Source: Streptacidiphilus sp041262165
GTDB taxonomy: Bacteria; Actinomycetota; Actinomycetes; Streptomycetales; Streptomycetaceae
Length of the DNA: 64,000 nucleotides
NCBI RefSeq assembly: GCF_041262165.1
Contig: NZ_JBGCBY010000006.1
Location: forward strand, 124,001 to 188,000
Direction: 5' to 3'
The notes under the pieces are model-generated. The model ran no database searches. It was given only the letters and a program-made list of their open reading frames with translations, and was not told the origin of the DNA. Shown in pieces: positions 35,561 through 44,507 of the stretch (within the stretch, counting starts at the first letter, position 1; every line of letters begins with the position of its first letter). The translations under genes were made by a program, and so were the position numbers.

Positions 35561-37684
35561 ATGAACGGCTCCGCCAGCACCCCAGACCCGGCTTCGGCAC
35601 CGCCAGCCGCCGGCGGCGCGGGGGAGCAGTTGGAGTTGATCCGCGCGGAGCTGAAGAAGTCCAGGTCCAGGCCCGGGTCGTCGGCCGCGGTGCGGCTTCC
35701 GGTCGCCCGCATCGTCGTCGACAAGGGCCTGTCGCACCTCGACCAGTTCTTCGACTACTCCGTGCCGGTTCGTCTCGACGAGGTGGCCCAACCGGGTGTC
35801 CGGGTCCGGGTGCGCTTCGGCGGGCGGGTGGTGCAGGGCCAGGGGCGGCGCGAGGGCGGCACCCTGATCGACGGCTATGTCGTGGAGCGGCTGGCGGCCA
35901 GCGACTACGCCGGTCCGCTGGCCCCGCTGAGTCAGGTGCTGTCGCCGGAGCCGGTGCTGTCGCCGGAGCTGCTGCGGCTGTGCCGCGCCGTCGCCGACCG
36001 CTACGCGGGGACCCTCGCGGACGTCCTGCAGTTGGCGATCCCGCCGAAGCACAACCGGGCCGAGGCGGATCCCTCGCCGGAGCCACCGCCGTCGCCGCAG
36101 CCGCCGGAGGCGGGTTCCTGGCTGCGCTACGCGCAGGGGCCGGCGTTCCTCACCGCGCTGGCGGCGGGGGAGTCGCCGCGCGCGGTCTGGTCGGCGCTGC
36201 CCGGCGGCGAGTGGGCGTCTGAGCTCGCCCGGGCAGTGGCGGCGACCCTGGCCTCCGGTCGGGGGGCGCTGGTGCTGCTTCCGGACGGCCGGGCCGTCGC
36301 CGGGCTGGACGCGGCCCTGCTGGACCTGCTGGGTTCGGGGCACCATGTCGCTTTGACCGCTGATCTGGGTCCGGAGGAGCGCTACCGACGCTGGCTGGCA
36401 GCGAGCCGCGGCTCGGCCCGAGCGGTGGTGGGGACACGTGCGGCGATGTTCGCGCCGGTGGCGGAGCTGGGTCTGGTCGCGGTCTGGGACGACGGCGACA
36501 GCACCCACAGCGAGCCGCGCGCCCCCCAGCCGCACACGCGCGACGTGTTGCTGCTGCGTGCCGCCGAGGCAGGCGCGGCCGTGCTGATCGGCGGTTTCGC
36601 GGTGACGGTGGAGGCGGCGCAGCTGCTGCGCACGGGATGGGCGCGTCCGCTCGCGGGGGAGCGCGAGCAGGTGCGGACGGCCGCTCCGCTGATCCGTACG
36701 GTGGGTGACCACGACCAGGCAGCCGACGCCGCCGCGCACGCGGCCCGGCTGCCGACGCTGGCGTGGCGCACGGCGCGCGAGGCGCTGACGCGTGGTCCGG
36801 TGCTGGTGCAGGTGCCGCGGCGCGGCTACGTGCCCAGGCTGGCCTGTGCCCGCTGCCGGGAGCAGGCGCGCTGCGTGCACTGCGCCGGGCCGCTGGAGGC
36901 CAGGGACGCCGACGGGCTGCTGAACTGCACCTGGTGCGGGCGTCCCGAAGCCGACTGGCGCTGCCAGGAGTGCGGCGGGGTGCGGCTGCGCGCCCAGGTC
37001 GTGGGTGCCCGGCGCACGGCCGACGAGCTGGGGCGGGCCTTTCCCTCGGTGCCGGTGCGCACCTCGGGCCGGGACGGCGTGCTTGTGTCGGTGCCGGACG
37101 CTCCCGCGCTGGTCGTCTCCACGCCGGGGGCGGAGCCGGTGGCCGAGGGCGGTTATGCGGCGGCGCTGCTGTTGGACGGCTGGGCCTTGCTGGGCCGCCC
37201 CGACCTGCGGGCGGGGGAGGAGGCGCTGCGGCGCTGGCTCGGCGCTGCGGCGCTGGTCCGGTCACAGCGGCAGGGCGGCTCGGTGGTGGTGGTGGCCGAG
37301 GCGACGCTGCGTCCGGTGCAGGCGCTGGTGCGCTGGGATCCGGCGGGCTTCGCCGCAGCGGAGCTGGCCGAGCGCGCCGAGCTGGGCTTCCCGCCGGTCT
37401 CCCGGATGGCGTCGGTGACCGGCAGCCCGGCGGCGGTCGCCGACCTGCTCGGCCTGCTGCGGCTGCCCGAGGGCGCGGACGTGCTCGGCCCGGTGGCGGT
37501 CCTCGGCGGCGCCCGCGGAGGCGACGGACCTGGGCGCGAACGTCAGGACCGGGTGCTGCTGCGGGTCGCGCCCGGGCGCGGAGCGGCGCTCGCCACCGCC
37601 CTGAAGGCGGCTCAGGTGGCGCGGTTGGCCAGGAAGCAGACCGAGCCGGTGCGGGTCAGGATCGACCCGCCGGACATCGGCTGA
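35561..37684 (+). CDS. priA: Primosomal protein N' (PriA), helicase-motif-deficient actinobacterial form
   Basis: A 707-residue PriA with the N-terminal 3'-DNA-binding domain (about 45-150, RIVVDKGLSHLDQFFDYSVP) and paired zinc-binding Cys near 429-475 (CARCREQARCVHC...CTWCG...CQECGG). The helicase core is degenerate: the Walker A site reads VLLPDGRAVAG with no GKT, and the DEAH box is replaced by VWDDGDS. Actinobacterial PriA proteins are known for this loss and probably act as a structural restart loader without helicase activity. A tandem 8-bp repeat follows the stop. Confidence 0.94.
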   Translation: MNGSASTPDPASAPPAAGGAGEQLELIRAELKKSRSRPGSSAAVRLPVARIVVDKGLSHLDQFFDYSVPVRLDEVAQPGVRVRVRFGGRVVQGQGRREGGTLIDGYVVERLAASDYAGPLAPLSQVLSPEPVLSPELLRLCRAVADRYAGTLADVLQLAIPPKHNRAEADPSPEPPPSPQPPEAGSWLRYAQGPAFLTALAAGESPRAVWSALPGGEWASELARAVAATLASGRGALVLLPDGRAVAGLDAALLDLLGSGHHVALTADLGPEERYRRWLAASRGSARAVVGTRAAMFAPVAELGLVAVWDDGDSTHSEPRAPQPHTRDVLLLRAAEAGAAVLIGGFAVTVEAAQLLRTGWARPLAGEREQVRTAAPLIRTVGDHDQAADAAAHAARLPTLAWRTAREALTRGPVLVQVPRRGYVPRLACARCREQARCVHCAGPLEARDADGLLNCTWCGRPEADWRCQECGGVRLRAQVVGARRTADELGRAFPSVPVRTSGRDGVLVSVPDAPALVVSTPGAEPVAEGGYAAALLLDGWALLGRPDLRAGEEALRRWLGAAALVRSQRQGGSVVVVAEATLRPVQALVRWDPAGFAAAELAERAELGFPPVSRMASVTGSPAAVADLLGLLRLPEGADVLGPVAVLGGARGGDGPGRERQDRVLLRVAPGRGAALATALKAAQVARLARKQTEPVRVRIDPPDIG

Positions 37685-37689
37685 GGCTC

Positions 37690-37737
37690 GGGCTGCCGGG
37701 CTGCCGGGCTGCCGGGCTGCCGGGCTGCCGGGCTGTC
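37690..37737 (+). repeat. 8-bp tandem repeat after priA
   Basis: About six units of GGGCTGCC run from 37690, beginning six bases after the priA stop, with the last unit altered (GGGCTGTC). Confidence 0.9.
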
Positions 37738-37765
37738 GGACCGCGCGGGATGAGCGTGGCCGCTC

Positions 37766-37978
37766 ACGGCCTGCGGAGCGATGGGGCTCGGGCGCCCACC
37801 GTCCGGCACTTCCGCTTGCCGCGTTGCCGACCCTGACATGAGCGGCTGGCGCCGCGGGCCCACGTAGCTGCGCTACGAGGACGTCCCGGCGCCCTGCCAT
37901 CGAAGGCCACGCGGCGGAGCCGCACCGTGTCACGGCGACGGCGTGCGCTGACCCGAGCCCTGTCGCGCCCCAGGTCGT
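37766..37978 (+). repeat. Interspersed inverted-repeat element, family 1 copy B
   Basis: About 213 bp. The left end has GCGGAGCGATGGGGCTCGGG (37773-37792) and the right end CCCGAGCCCTGTCGCGCCCC. The core hairpin is CGTAGC-TGC-GCTACG (37863-37877). It also shares CCATCGAAGGCCACGCGGCG (37897-37916) with the other copies. It lies between the converging priA and HTH genes. Confidence 0.85.
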
Positions 37979-38005
37979 CAGCTGTTCGGCGTCAGCTGTT
38001 CGTCG

Positions 38006-38563
38006 TCAGCTGTTCGGGGTCAGCACGGGAGCGTCCTCGGTCTGCAGCGCGGGGTCGCGCCGGGCCGAGGGGATGGCGGCCCGGGACAGGCCGCCGGGGA
38101 TCGGCACGCCGGCCGCCGGCGCGCTCGGCTGCGCCGCCAGGACCTCCGCCAGGGCCTCCACCGCTGTCCGCTGCCCGCTCGACTGCTCGGGCAGTCCTGG
38201 GCCGACGCCGTCGGCGGAGCGGCGGGCGCCGTATCTGCGGTGTACGGCCTGCTTGGTGACGCCCAGTGCGGAGCCCACGGCGTCCCAGGAGAAGCCCAGC
38301 GAGCGGTCGAACTCGACCGCAGCGGCGACCAGGCCCTCCACGCTGTCCCGCAGTTCCTGAGCGAGGCGCACGGTGGGGGCGGGGGCGCGGCCGTAGACGA
38401 CGAACCCGGCCGCCGTGGTCGGGCGACGCGGACGGTAGACGTTGCCGAGCTGTGCGGTGAGGGTGCGCAGCGCGTCCACCTGGCGGCGCACCCGCTCGAT
38501 GTCCCGTACCAGCAGGTGCAGGCTGGCCCTGGCGCGGGCGTCGTGGGTGGCGTGTTCGGCCAT
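38006..38563 (-). CDS. Hypothetical protein with sigma-like helix-turn-helix
   Basis: A 185-residue protein. Residues about 3-40 form a charged helix (HDARARASLHLLVRDIERVRRQVDAL). A Ser-Trp-x2-VG helix-turn-helix, FSWDAVGSALGVTKQAVHRRYG, lies near residues 89-110. The C-terminal 70 residues are Ala/Pro-rich and probably disordered. The helix-turn-helix suggests DNA binding, but targets are unknown. The start at 38563 (MAEHATHD) fits the coding bias; upstream in-frame sequence is weak. A similar gene lies near priA and fmt in streptomycetes. Confidence 0.75.
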   Translation of the reverse strand: MAEHATHDARARASLHLLVRDIERVRRQVDALRTLTAQLGNVYRPRRPTTAAGFVVYGRAPAPTVRLAQELRDSVEGLVAAAVEFDRSLGFSWDAVGSALGVTKQAVHRRYGARRSADGVGPGLPEQSSGQRTAVEALAEVLAAQPSAPAAGVPIPGGLSRAAIPSARRDPALQTEDAPVLTPNS

Positions 38564-38775
38564 GATGTAGGAGACCCTCTCGGAACCGGCGGTCAATCTT
38601 CCTTGACTTCCCTGACCAACGGCTGATGTGCCCACGGGGTCACGGAGGGGGCGTGCGGAGTCATTCGTACGGCTCGCGGGCGCGGACATGCGGTGCCGGT
38701 GCCCTCAGTACACTGGTGCGTCTGTGCACGAGGTACATCTGCACGCCCCCAGCCTGACCGACGGGAGCCTGTTCC

Positions 38776-39321
38776 GTGGCGATTCAGCCCATCCGCATCT
38801 TCGGCGATCCGGTGCTCCGGCTGGCAGCGCAGCCGGTGACCACGTTCGACAAGGAGTTGCGCATCCTCGTCAGGGACCTCACCGAGACGATGATGGACGC
38901 CCCCGGTTCCGGCCTGGCGGCCCCTCAGCTCGGCGTCTCGCTGCGCGTGTTCACCTACCACGTCGACGGTGTGACCGGGCATCTGATCAACCCTCAGCTG
39001 GATCTCAGCGAGGACGAGCAGGACGGCCCGGAGGGCTGCCTGTCCCTGCCGGGGCTCACCTTCGACTGCGTCCGCGCCTACGGCGTCGTCGCCAAGGGTT
39101 TCAACGAGTACGGCGACCCGGTCACGGTGGAGGGAACCCAGTTGCTCGCCCGCTGCGTCCAGCACGAGACCGACCATCTGGACGGCATCATCTTCATCGA
39201 CCGGCTCGACCGCGAGCAGCGCAAGGCCGCGCTTCGGGCGATCCGTGAGGCGGAGTGGGCGGGGGACTCGACGCCGCAGGTCAAGGTCTCCCCGCACAGC
39301 ACCTTCGGCCGCGCGCTCTAG
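38776..39321 (+). CDS. def: Peptide deformylase
   Basis: A 181-residue metallohydrolase that removes formyl from nascent N-terminal Met. All three family motifs are intact: GSGLAAPQLG (about 48), EGCLSLPG with metal ligand Cys88, and QHETDHLDG with His130, Glu131 and His134. GTG 38776 follows a weak Shine-Dalgarno. A TACACT -10-like box at 38709-38714 may be the promoter. It is followed by fmt, the formylase acting on the opposite reaction, after 111 bases. Confidence 0.96.
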   Translation: MAIQPIRIFGDPVLRLAAQPVTTFDKELRILVRDLTETMMDAPGSGLAAPQLGVSLRVFTYHVDGVTGHLINPQLDLSEDEQDGPEGCLSLPGLTFDCVRAYGVVAKGFNEYGDPVTVEGTQLLARCVQHETDHLDGIIFIDRLDREQRKAALRAIREAEWAGDSTPQVKVSPHSTFGRAL

Positions 39322-39432
39322 CCCGCGCAGCATCCGGCAGCCCCCACTGGACGCGGCCCCCGCCGGACCCCGGCCGCACCCGCCCGCAAGACTTCGTCCG
39401 TCGCCCGCCGCTCCGAGAGGCACCACCCCCGT

Positions 39433-40362
39433 ATGAAGCTCGTCTTCGCCGGAACCCCCGAGGTCGCCCTGCCCGCCCTGGAGGCGCTGATCGCGTCCAG
39501 GCACGAGGTCGCCGCCGTCGTCACCCGCCCCGACGCCCCGGCCGGTCGCGGCCGGAAACTGGTCGCCAGCCCCGTGGCTCAACTGGCCGAGCAAGCCGGA
39601 ATCGAGGTGCTCAGGCCCCGCCGTCCGCGCGAGCCCGAGTTCCTGGAGCGGCTCGCCGAGATCGCACCGGACTGCTGCCCGGTCGTGGCGTACGGCGCGC
39701 TGCTCCCCAAGGCGGCCCTGGACATCCCCCGCCACGGCTGGGTGAACCTGCACTTCTCGCTGCTGCCCGCCTGGCGCGGCGCGGCTCCGGTGCAGCACGC
39801 GGTGATGGCCGGGGACGAGGTCACCGGCGCATCGACGTTCCTGATCGAGGAGGGTCTCGACTCGGGGCCGGTCTACGGAACCGTCACCGAGCCGGTGCGC
39901 TTCGACGACACCAGCGGCGACCTGCTTGAGCGCCTGTCGCGGTCGGGCGCGCGGCTGCTCGTGGCGACGATGGACGGCATCGAGACCGGCGACCTGGAGC
40001 CGCGCACCCAGCCGGGCGACGGCATCAGCGTCGCCCCGAAGATCAGCGTCGAGGACGCCCGCGTCGACTGGAACGCGCCCGCACTGCGGGTGGACCGGGT
40101 TGTGCGTGGCTGCTCCCCTGCCCCGGGCGCGTGGACGCTGTTCCGGGGCGAGCGGCTCAAGCTGGGCCCGGTCCGGCTCGCGGCCGGTCGCTCGGAGCTG
40201 GGTCCGGGGGAGATCGCGGTGGCGAAGAACACCGTGCGGGTCGGTACGGGCAGCCACGAGATCGAGCTGGGCGAGGTGCAGCCGCAGGGCAAGAAGCGCA
40301 TGGCGGCAGGCGACTGGGCACGCGGCTCGCGCCTGGAGCCGGGCGAGAGGCTCGGCGGGTAG
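39433..40362 (+). CDS. fmt: Methionyl-tRNA formyltransferase
   Basis: A 309-residue enzyme that formylates initiator Met-tRNA from 10-formyl-THF. The N-terminal formyltransferase domain has VFAGTPEVALPAL, the catalytic NLHFSLLPAWRGAAPVQ (Asn, His near 107-109) and the Asp-containing GDEVTGASTFLIEEGLDSG. The C-terminal OB-like tRNA domain spans about 205-309. ATG 39433 begins at the family start. It lies downstream of def and upstream of rsmB. Confidence 0.96.
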   Translation: MKLVFAGTPEVALPALEALIASRHEVAAVVTRPDAPAGRGRKLVASPVAQLAEQAGIEVLRPRRPREPEFLERLAEIAPDCCPVVAYGALLPKAALDIPRHGWVNLHFSLLPAWRGAAPVQHAVMAGDEVTGASTFLIEEGLDSGPVYGTVTEPVRFDDTSGDLLERLSRSGARLLVATMDGIETGDLEPRTQPGDGISVAPKISVEDARVDWNAPALRVDRVVRGCSPAPGAWTLFRGERLKLGPVRLAAGRSELGPGEIAVAKNTVRVGTGSHEIELGEVQPQGKKRMAAGDWARGSRLEPGERLGG

Positions 40363-40491
40363 GCCCGCGAGCGCGGCCCGTCGAGCATCCGGTTTGTCCC
40401 GTTCGGCCGGACGGGGGAGGATCGGGTCCAGCTGAGCGGGGCAGGCTCCCGCTCCAGATAACCAACGTCAGCACCTTTCCGTGAGGCCCCC

Positions 40492-42057
40492 ATGAGCACT
40501 CAGCGCACCCCCGGCGCTTCCCGCACGCCGAACCCGTCCGGCGCATCCGGCACGCCCGCTTCCGGCTCGCCCAAGGGCAGGCCGGCGCAGGGCGGCAAGG
40601 CACCGCGCCCGCACCGCAGGCCGAAGAAGGACCCGGCCCGCATGGTCGCCTTCGAGGCGCTCCGTGCCGTGGACGAGCGCGACGCCTACGCCAACCTGAT
40701 CCTGCCCTCGCTGCTCCGCAAGGCCGAGCAGCGCGAGGGATTCGAGCGCCGCGACGCAGCCTTCGCCACCGAGCTGGTCTACGGCACGCTGCGGATGCGC
40801 GGCAGCTACGACGCGATCATCGGCGCCTGCATCGACCGCCCGCTGAGCAAGGTCGACCCGCCGGTGCTCGACATCCTCTCGCTCGGCGCGCACCAGCTCC
40901 TGGGCACCCGCATTCCCGCGCATGCGGCCGTCTCCGCCACCGTGGAGCTGGCCCGTGTGGTGCTGGGCGACGGCCGCGCCAAGTTCGTCAACGCCGTCAT
41001 GCGCAGGATCAGCACCCAGGACCTCGACACCTGGCTGCAGCAGGTCGCCCCGCCCTACGAGGCCGACCCCGAGGACCACCTGGCGGTCCTGCACTCGCAC
41101 CCGCGCTGGGTGGTCGCCGCGCTCTGGGACTCCCTCGGCGTCTGGCAGCCGGAGCACTGCGGCCGGGCCGCCGTCTCCGAGCTCCTCGCCGCAGACAACG
41201 AGCGGCCCGCCGTCACCCTGGTCGCCCGCCCCGGCCGCTCCACCGCCCAGGAGCTGCGCGACTCGCTGCCCGAGGAGTCCACGGCTCCCGGACGCTGGTC
41301 GCCGTACGCCGTGCAACTGGCCGAGGGCGGCGACCCGGCCGGCGTCGACGCCGTCAGGGAGAACCGCGCCGGGGTCCAGGACGAGGGCAGCCAGCTCGTC
41401 GCGTCCGCCCTGGCCGCCGCACCGCTGGCCGGGCGCGACGGCCTGTGGCTGGACGGCTGCGCGGGCCCCGGCGGCAAAGCCGCGCTGCTGGCGGGCCTGG
41501 CCTCGCAGCGCGGCGCGACCCTGGTCGCCTCCGAGTCGCAGCCGCACCGCGCCGCACTCGTCGCCCGCGCCCTGGACGGCAACCCCGGCCCCTACACCGT
41601 GATCACCGCTGACGGGCTGCGCCCCGCCTGGCGGCCCGCCAGCTTCGACCGGGTCCTGGTCGACGTTCCCTGCAGCGGCCTCGGCGCGCTGCGCCGCCGC
41701 CCCGAGGCCCGCTGGCGCCGCCGCCCCGAGGACGTGGCGAACTTCGGCCCGCTCCAGCGCGGCCTGCTGAACTCGGCAGCCGACGCGGCTCGCCCCGGCG
41801 GCGTCGTCGGCTACGCGACCTGTTCCCCGCACCTCGCGGAGACCCGCGCCGTCGTCCAGGACGTGCTGCGCGGGCGCGACGACCTGGAGTGGATCGACGC
41901 CAGGCCGCTGCTGCCCGGCGTCCCCGGCCTGGGCGAGGGCCCCGACGTCCAGCTGTGGCCGCACCTGCACGGCACCGACGCGATGTACCTCGCGCTGCTG
42001 CGCCGAAAGGGCTGCGCCGAAAGGGCTGAGCCGACAGGGCTGAGCCGACAGGGCTGA
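40492..42057 (+). CDS. rsmB: 16S rRNA m5C967 methyltransferase RsmB (Sun)
   Basis: A 521-residue protein. A Pro/Gly-rich leader of about 45 residues precedes a NusB-like RNA-binding domain (about 48-185, DPARMVAFEALRAVDERDAYANLILPSLL), followed by a SAM methyltransferase with motif I LDGCAGPGGKAALLA, catalytic Cys394 in DVPCSGLG and Cys444 in ATCSPHLAET. The last 17 codons are encoded by a 14-bp tandem repeat that also contains the stop, so the C-terminus is unlikely to be conserved. Confidence 0.95.
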   Translation: MSTQRTPGASRTPNPSGASGTPASGSPKGRPAQGGKAPRPHRRPKKDPARMVAFEALRAVDERDAYANLILPSLLRKAEQREGFERRDAAFATELVYGTLRMRGSYDAIIGACIDRPLSKVDPPVLDILSLGAHQLLGTRIPAHAAVSATVELARVVLGDGRAKFVNAVMRRISTQDLDTWLQQVAPPYEADPEDHLAVLHSHPRWVVAALWDSLGVWQPEHCGRAAVSELLAADNERPAVTLVARPGRSTAQELRDSLPEESTAPGRWSPYAVQLAEGGDPAGVDAVRENRAGVQDEGSQLVASALAAAPLAGRDGLWLDGCAGPGGKAALLAGLASQRGATLVASESQPHRAALVARALDGNPGPYTVITADGLRPAWRPASFDRVLVDVPCSGLGALRRRPEARWRRRPEDVANFGPLQRGLLNSAADAARPGGVVGYATCSPHLAETRAVVQDVLRGRDDLEWIDARPLLPGVPGLGEGPDVQLWPHLHGTDAMYLALLRRKGCAERAEPTGLSRQG

Positions 42058-42082
42058 GCCAGAAGGGCTGAGCCGAAAGGGC
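42002..42082 (+). repeat. 14-bp tandem repeat spanning the rsmB stop
   Basis: Five full units of GCCGAAAGGGCTGA-type sequence plus an 11-base remnant run from 42002 to 42082. Each of units 2-5 ends in TGA. Because 14 is not a multiple of three, gain or loss of a unit shifts the frame and alters the RsmB tail. It ends 26 bases before the rpe start. Confidence 0.92.
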
Positions 42083-42108
42083 CATGCCGGGCACGGGATA
42101 CTGTCCCC

Positions 42109-42795
42109 ATGAGTCCTCAGATCAGTCCCAGCATCCTCTCCGCAGACTTCGCCCGCCTCGCCGAGGAGGCCGAGGCCGTACGCGGCGCCGACTGGCTCCA
42201 TGTGGACGTGATGGACAACCACTTCGTGCCCAACCTCACCCTGGGCCTGCCCGTGGTGGAGTCGCTGCGCAAGGCCACGGACATCCCGCTGGACTGCCAC
42301 CTGATGATCGACGACCCGGACCGCTGGGCGCCGCAGTTCGCCGAGGCCGGGGCCGGTTCGGTGACCTTCCACGTGGAGGCCGCCGCAGCGCCGATCCGGC
42401 TCGCCCGCGAGCTGCGCTCGCTCGGCGCTCGGGCGTCGATGGCGCTGAAGCCGGCGACGCCGATCGAGCCGTACGAGGACCTGCTGCCCGAGCTGGACAT
42501 GCTGCTGATCATGACCGTGGAACCGGGCTTCGGCGGCCAGCCGTTCCTGGACATCATGCTGCCCAAGATCCGCCGCACCCGGCAGCTCATCGAACGGCAC
42601 GGCCTCCAGCTGTGGCTGCAGATCGACGGCGGGGTCTCCGCCGAGACCATCGAGCGCTGCGCCGACGCCGGCGCGGACGTCTTCGTCGCGGGCTCGGCGG
42701 TGTACGGGGCGGACGACCCGGCCGAGGCGGTGCGCGGCCTGCGCGCGCTCGCCGAAGCGGCCACCGCGAACGCCTCCTGGGCCTGCCGGCACTGA
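42109..42795 (+). CDS. rpe: Ribulose-phosphate 3-epimerase
   Basis: A 228-residue TIM-barrel enzyme of the pentose phosphate pathway. Family signatures include ISPSILSADFARLAEE, the metal-binding LHVDVMDNHFVPNLT, the MTVEPGFGGQPF loop and the phosphate site DGGVS...FVAGSAVYGADDP. ATG 42109 follows the rsmB repeat tract without a strong Shine-Dalgarno. A perfect terminator follows. Confidence 0.96.
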   Translation: MSPQISPSILSADFARLAEEAEAVRGADWLHVDVMDNHFVPNLTLGLPVVESLRKATDIPLDCHLMIDDPDRWAPQFAEAGAGSVTFHVEAAAAPIRLARELRSLGARASMALKPATPIEPYEDLLPELDMLLIMTVEPGFGGQPFLDIMLPKIRRTRQLIERHGLQLWLQIDGGVSAETIERCADAGADVFVAGSAVYGADDPAEAVRGLRALAEAATANASWACRH

Positions 42796-42805
42796 CATTC
42801 TCCGC

Positions 42806-42837
42806 AACGGGGCTTGTGGGAAACCACAAGCCCCGTT
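42806..42837 (+). terminator. Perfect 14-bp hairpin with GAAA tetraloop after rpe
   Basis: AACGGGGCTTGTGG (42806-42819) pairs with CCACAAGCCCCGTT (42824-42837). The GAAA loop is a stable GNRA tetraloop. Confidence 0.9.
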
Positions 42838-42998
42838 CGGCTCAGTGGCAGCGCGCTTGTGCGGACCCGCAACATATGCCGCTGAACTGGAATAACGCGC
42901 CCCTGTACGTGAGAATCGAACGTTGGGTGCAGGCGCCCGTGTTGCGCTCCCGACGGCACCTGAGGTCTACGCCAACCGCAGCCAGAGAGCCCCCTTAC

Positions 42999-44459
42999 AT
43001 GCGCTTCTTGAACCCCCAGACCGGCAGTTACGACGAGCGCCCGATGGTGCCGTACGACCTGACCTACGACGACGTGTTCATGGTGCCCAGCCGCTCGTCC
43101 GTGGGCTCCCGCCAGGCTGTGGACCTCTCCTCCGCCGACGGCACCGGCACCACGATCCCGCTGGTCGTCGCCAACATGACCGCCATCGCCGGCCGGCGTA
43201 TGGCCGAGACCGTGGCCCGTCGCGGCGGCCTGGTCGCCATCCCGCAGGACATCCCCTTCGACGTGGTCGAGGACGTCGTCCGCTGGGTCAAGCAGCGCCA
43301 CCTGGTGCACGACACCGCGATCACCCTGGCCCCCGGCGCCACCGTCGCCGACGCCCTGTCGCTGCTGCACAAGCGCGCCCACGGCGCGCTGGTCGTGGTC
43401 GAGGACGGCAAGCCGGTCGGTGTGGTCACCGAGACCGACTGCCAGGGTGTGGACCGCTTCACCAGCCTCTCCCAGGTCATGTCCACCGACCTGCTGTTGC
43501 TGGAGGAGGGCATCGCCCCGCGCGACGCCTTCGAGCGCCTCAACAACGCCCACCGCAAGCTCGCGCCCGTCGTCGACGGCAAGGGCGAGCTGGTCGGCAT
43601 CCTGACCCGGAAGAACGCCCTGCGCGCCACCCTGTACACCCCGGCCGTGGACGCCAACGGCAGGCTGCGCATCGCCGCGACCGTCGGCATCAACGGCGAC
43701 GTCGCCGCCAGGGCCGAGTCGCTGCTCGCGGCCGGAGCGGACGTCCTCGTCGTGGACACCGCGCACGGTCACCAGGAGTCCATGATCAGTGCGCTCAGGG
43801 CGGTTCGCGCCCTGGACCCGCGGGTCCCCGTCGTCGCGGGCAACGTCGTCGCCGCCGCCGGGGTGCGCGACCTGGTCGAGGCAGGAGCGGACATCCTCAA
43901 GGTCGGCGTCGGCCCCGGCGCCATGTGCACCACCCGGATGATGACCGGCGTCGGCCGCCCGCAGTTCTCCGCCGTCCTGGAGTGCGCAGCCGAGGCCCGC
44001 CGCCTGGGCAAGCACGTGTGGGCGGACGGCGGTGTTCGCCATCCCCGGGACGTCGCCATGGCGCTGGCCGCCGGCGCCTCCAACGTCATGATCGGTTCCT
44101 GGTTCGCCGGCACCTACGAGTCGCCGGGCGACCTGCAGACCGCCGCCGACGGCCGGCAGTACAAGGAGAGCTTCGGCATGGCCTCGGCCCGCGCCGTGCG
44201 CAACCGAACCTCCGAGGAGTCCTCGTACGACCGCGCCCGCAAGGCGCTGTTCGAGGAGGGCATCTCCACCTCGCGGATGTTCCTCGACCCGGCCCGCCCG
44301 GGCGTCGAGGACCTGATCGACTCGATCGTCGCGGGCGTCCGCAGCTCCTGCACCTACGCGGGCGCGAACTCGCTGGAGGAGTTCCACCAGAAGGCCGTCG
44401 TCGGCGTCCAGAGCGCCGCCGGCTACGCCGAGGGCAAGCCGCTGCACGCCAGTTGGTAG
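42999..44459 (+). CDS. guaB1: GuaB1-type IMPDH-family protein, probable GMP reductase
   Basis: A 486-residue IMPDH/GMPR-family TIM barrel with an inserted CBS pair (about 95-215). The catalytic loop is GVGPGAMCTTRMMTGVGRPQ with Cys310. True IMP dehydrogenases continue with an Arg-Tyr flap, which is absent here, and the C-terminus YAGANSLEEFHQKAVVGVQSAAGYAEG is that of the GuaB1 subfamily. The mycobacterial member was shown to be a CBS-containing GMP reductase, converting GMP to IMP with NADPH. ATG 42999 is the family start (RFLNPQTGSYDERP). The 160-base leader shows no recognised riboswitch. Confidence 0.85.
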   Translation: MRFLNPQTGSYDERPMVPYDLTYDDVFMVPSRSSVGSRQAVDLSSADGTGTTIPLVVANMTAIAGRRMAETVARRGGLVAIPQDIPFDVVEDVVRWVKQRHLVHDTAITLAPGATVADALSLLHKRAHGALVVVEDGKPVGVVTETDCQGVDRFTSLSQVMSTDLLLLEEGIAPRDAFERLNNAHRKLAPVVDGKGELVGILTRKNALRATLYTPAVDANGRLRIAATVGINGDVAARAESLLAAGADVLVVDTAHGHQESMISALRAVRALDPRVPVVAGNVVAAAGVRDLVEAGADILKVGVGPGAMCTTRMMTGVGRPQFSAVLECAAEARRLGKHVWADGGVRHPRDVAMALAAGASNVMIGSWFAGTYESPGDLQTAADGRQYKESFGMASARAVRNRTSEESSYDRARKALFEEGISTSRMFLDPARPGVEDLIDSIVAGVRSSCTYAGANSLEEFHQKAVVGVQSAAGYAEGKPLHASW

Positions 44460-44507
44460 TCGCCAGTTGGTAGTTCTACGGCCGCTGCCGACTCGTACCG
44501 GCAGGAC

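Noticed and set aside
42002..42082. CRISPR-like array
   Set aside because: Units are 14 bp and directly abutting, with no spacers, as are the other tandem tracts; no cas genes are present.
42838..42998. Purine riboswitch before guaB1
   Set aside because: No purine aptamer core or paired loops could be found in the 160-base leader.
42117..44447. 776-codon minus-strand frame opposite rpe and guaB1
   Set aside because: Covers two well-supported + strand genes and the perfect rpe terminator; no recognisable domain.
42999..44459. Annotation as inosine-5'-monophosphate dehydrogenase GuaB
   Set aside because: The sequence matches the GuaB1 subfamily and lacks the IMPDH Arg-Tyr flap; GMP reductase is better supported.
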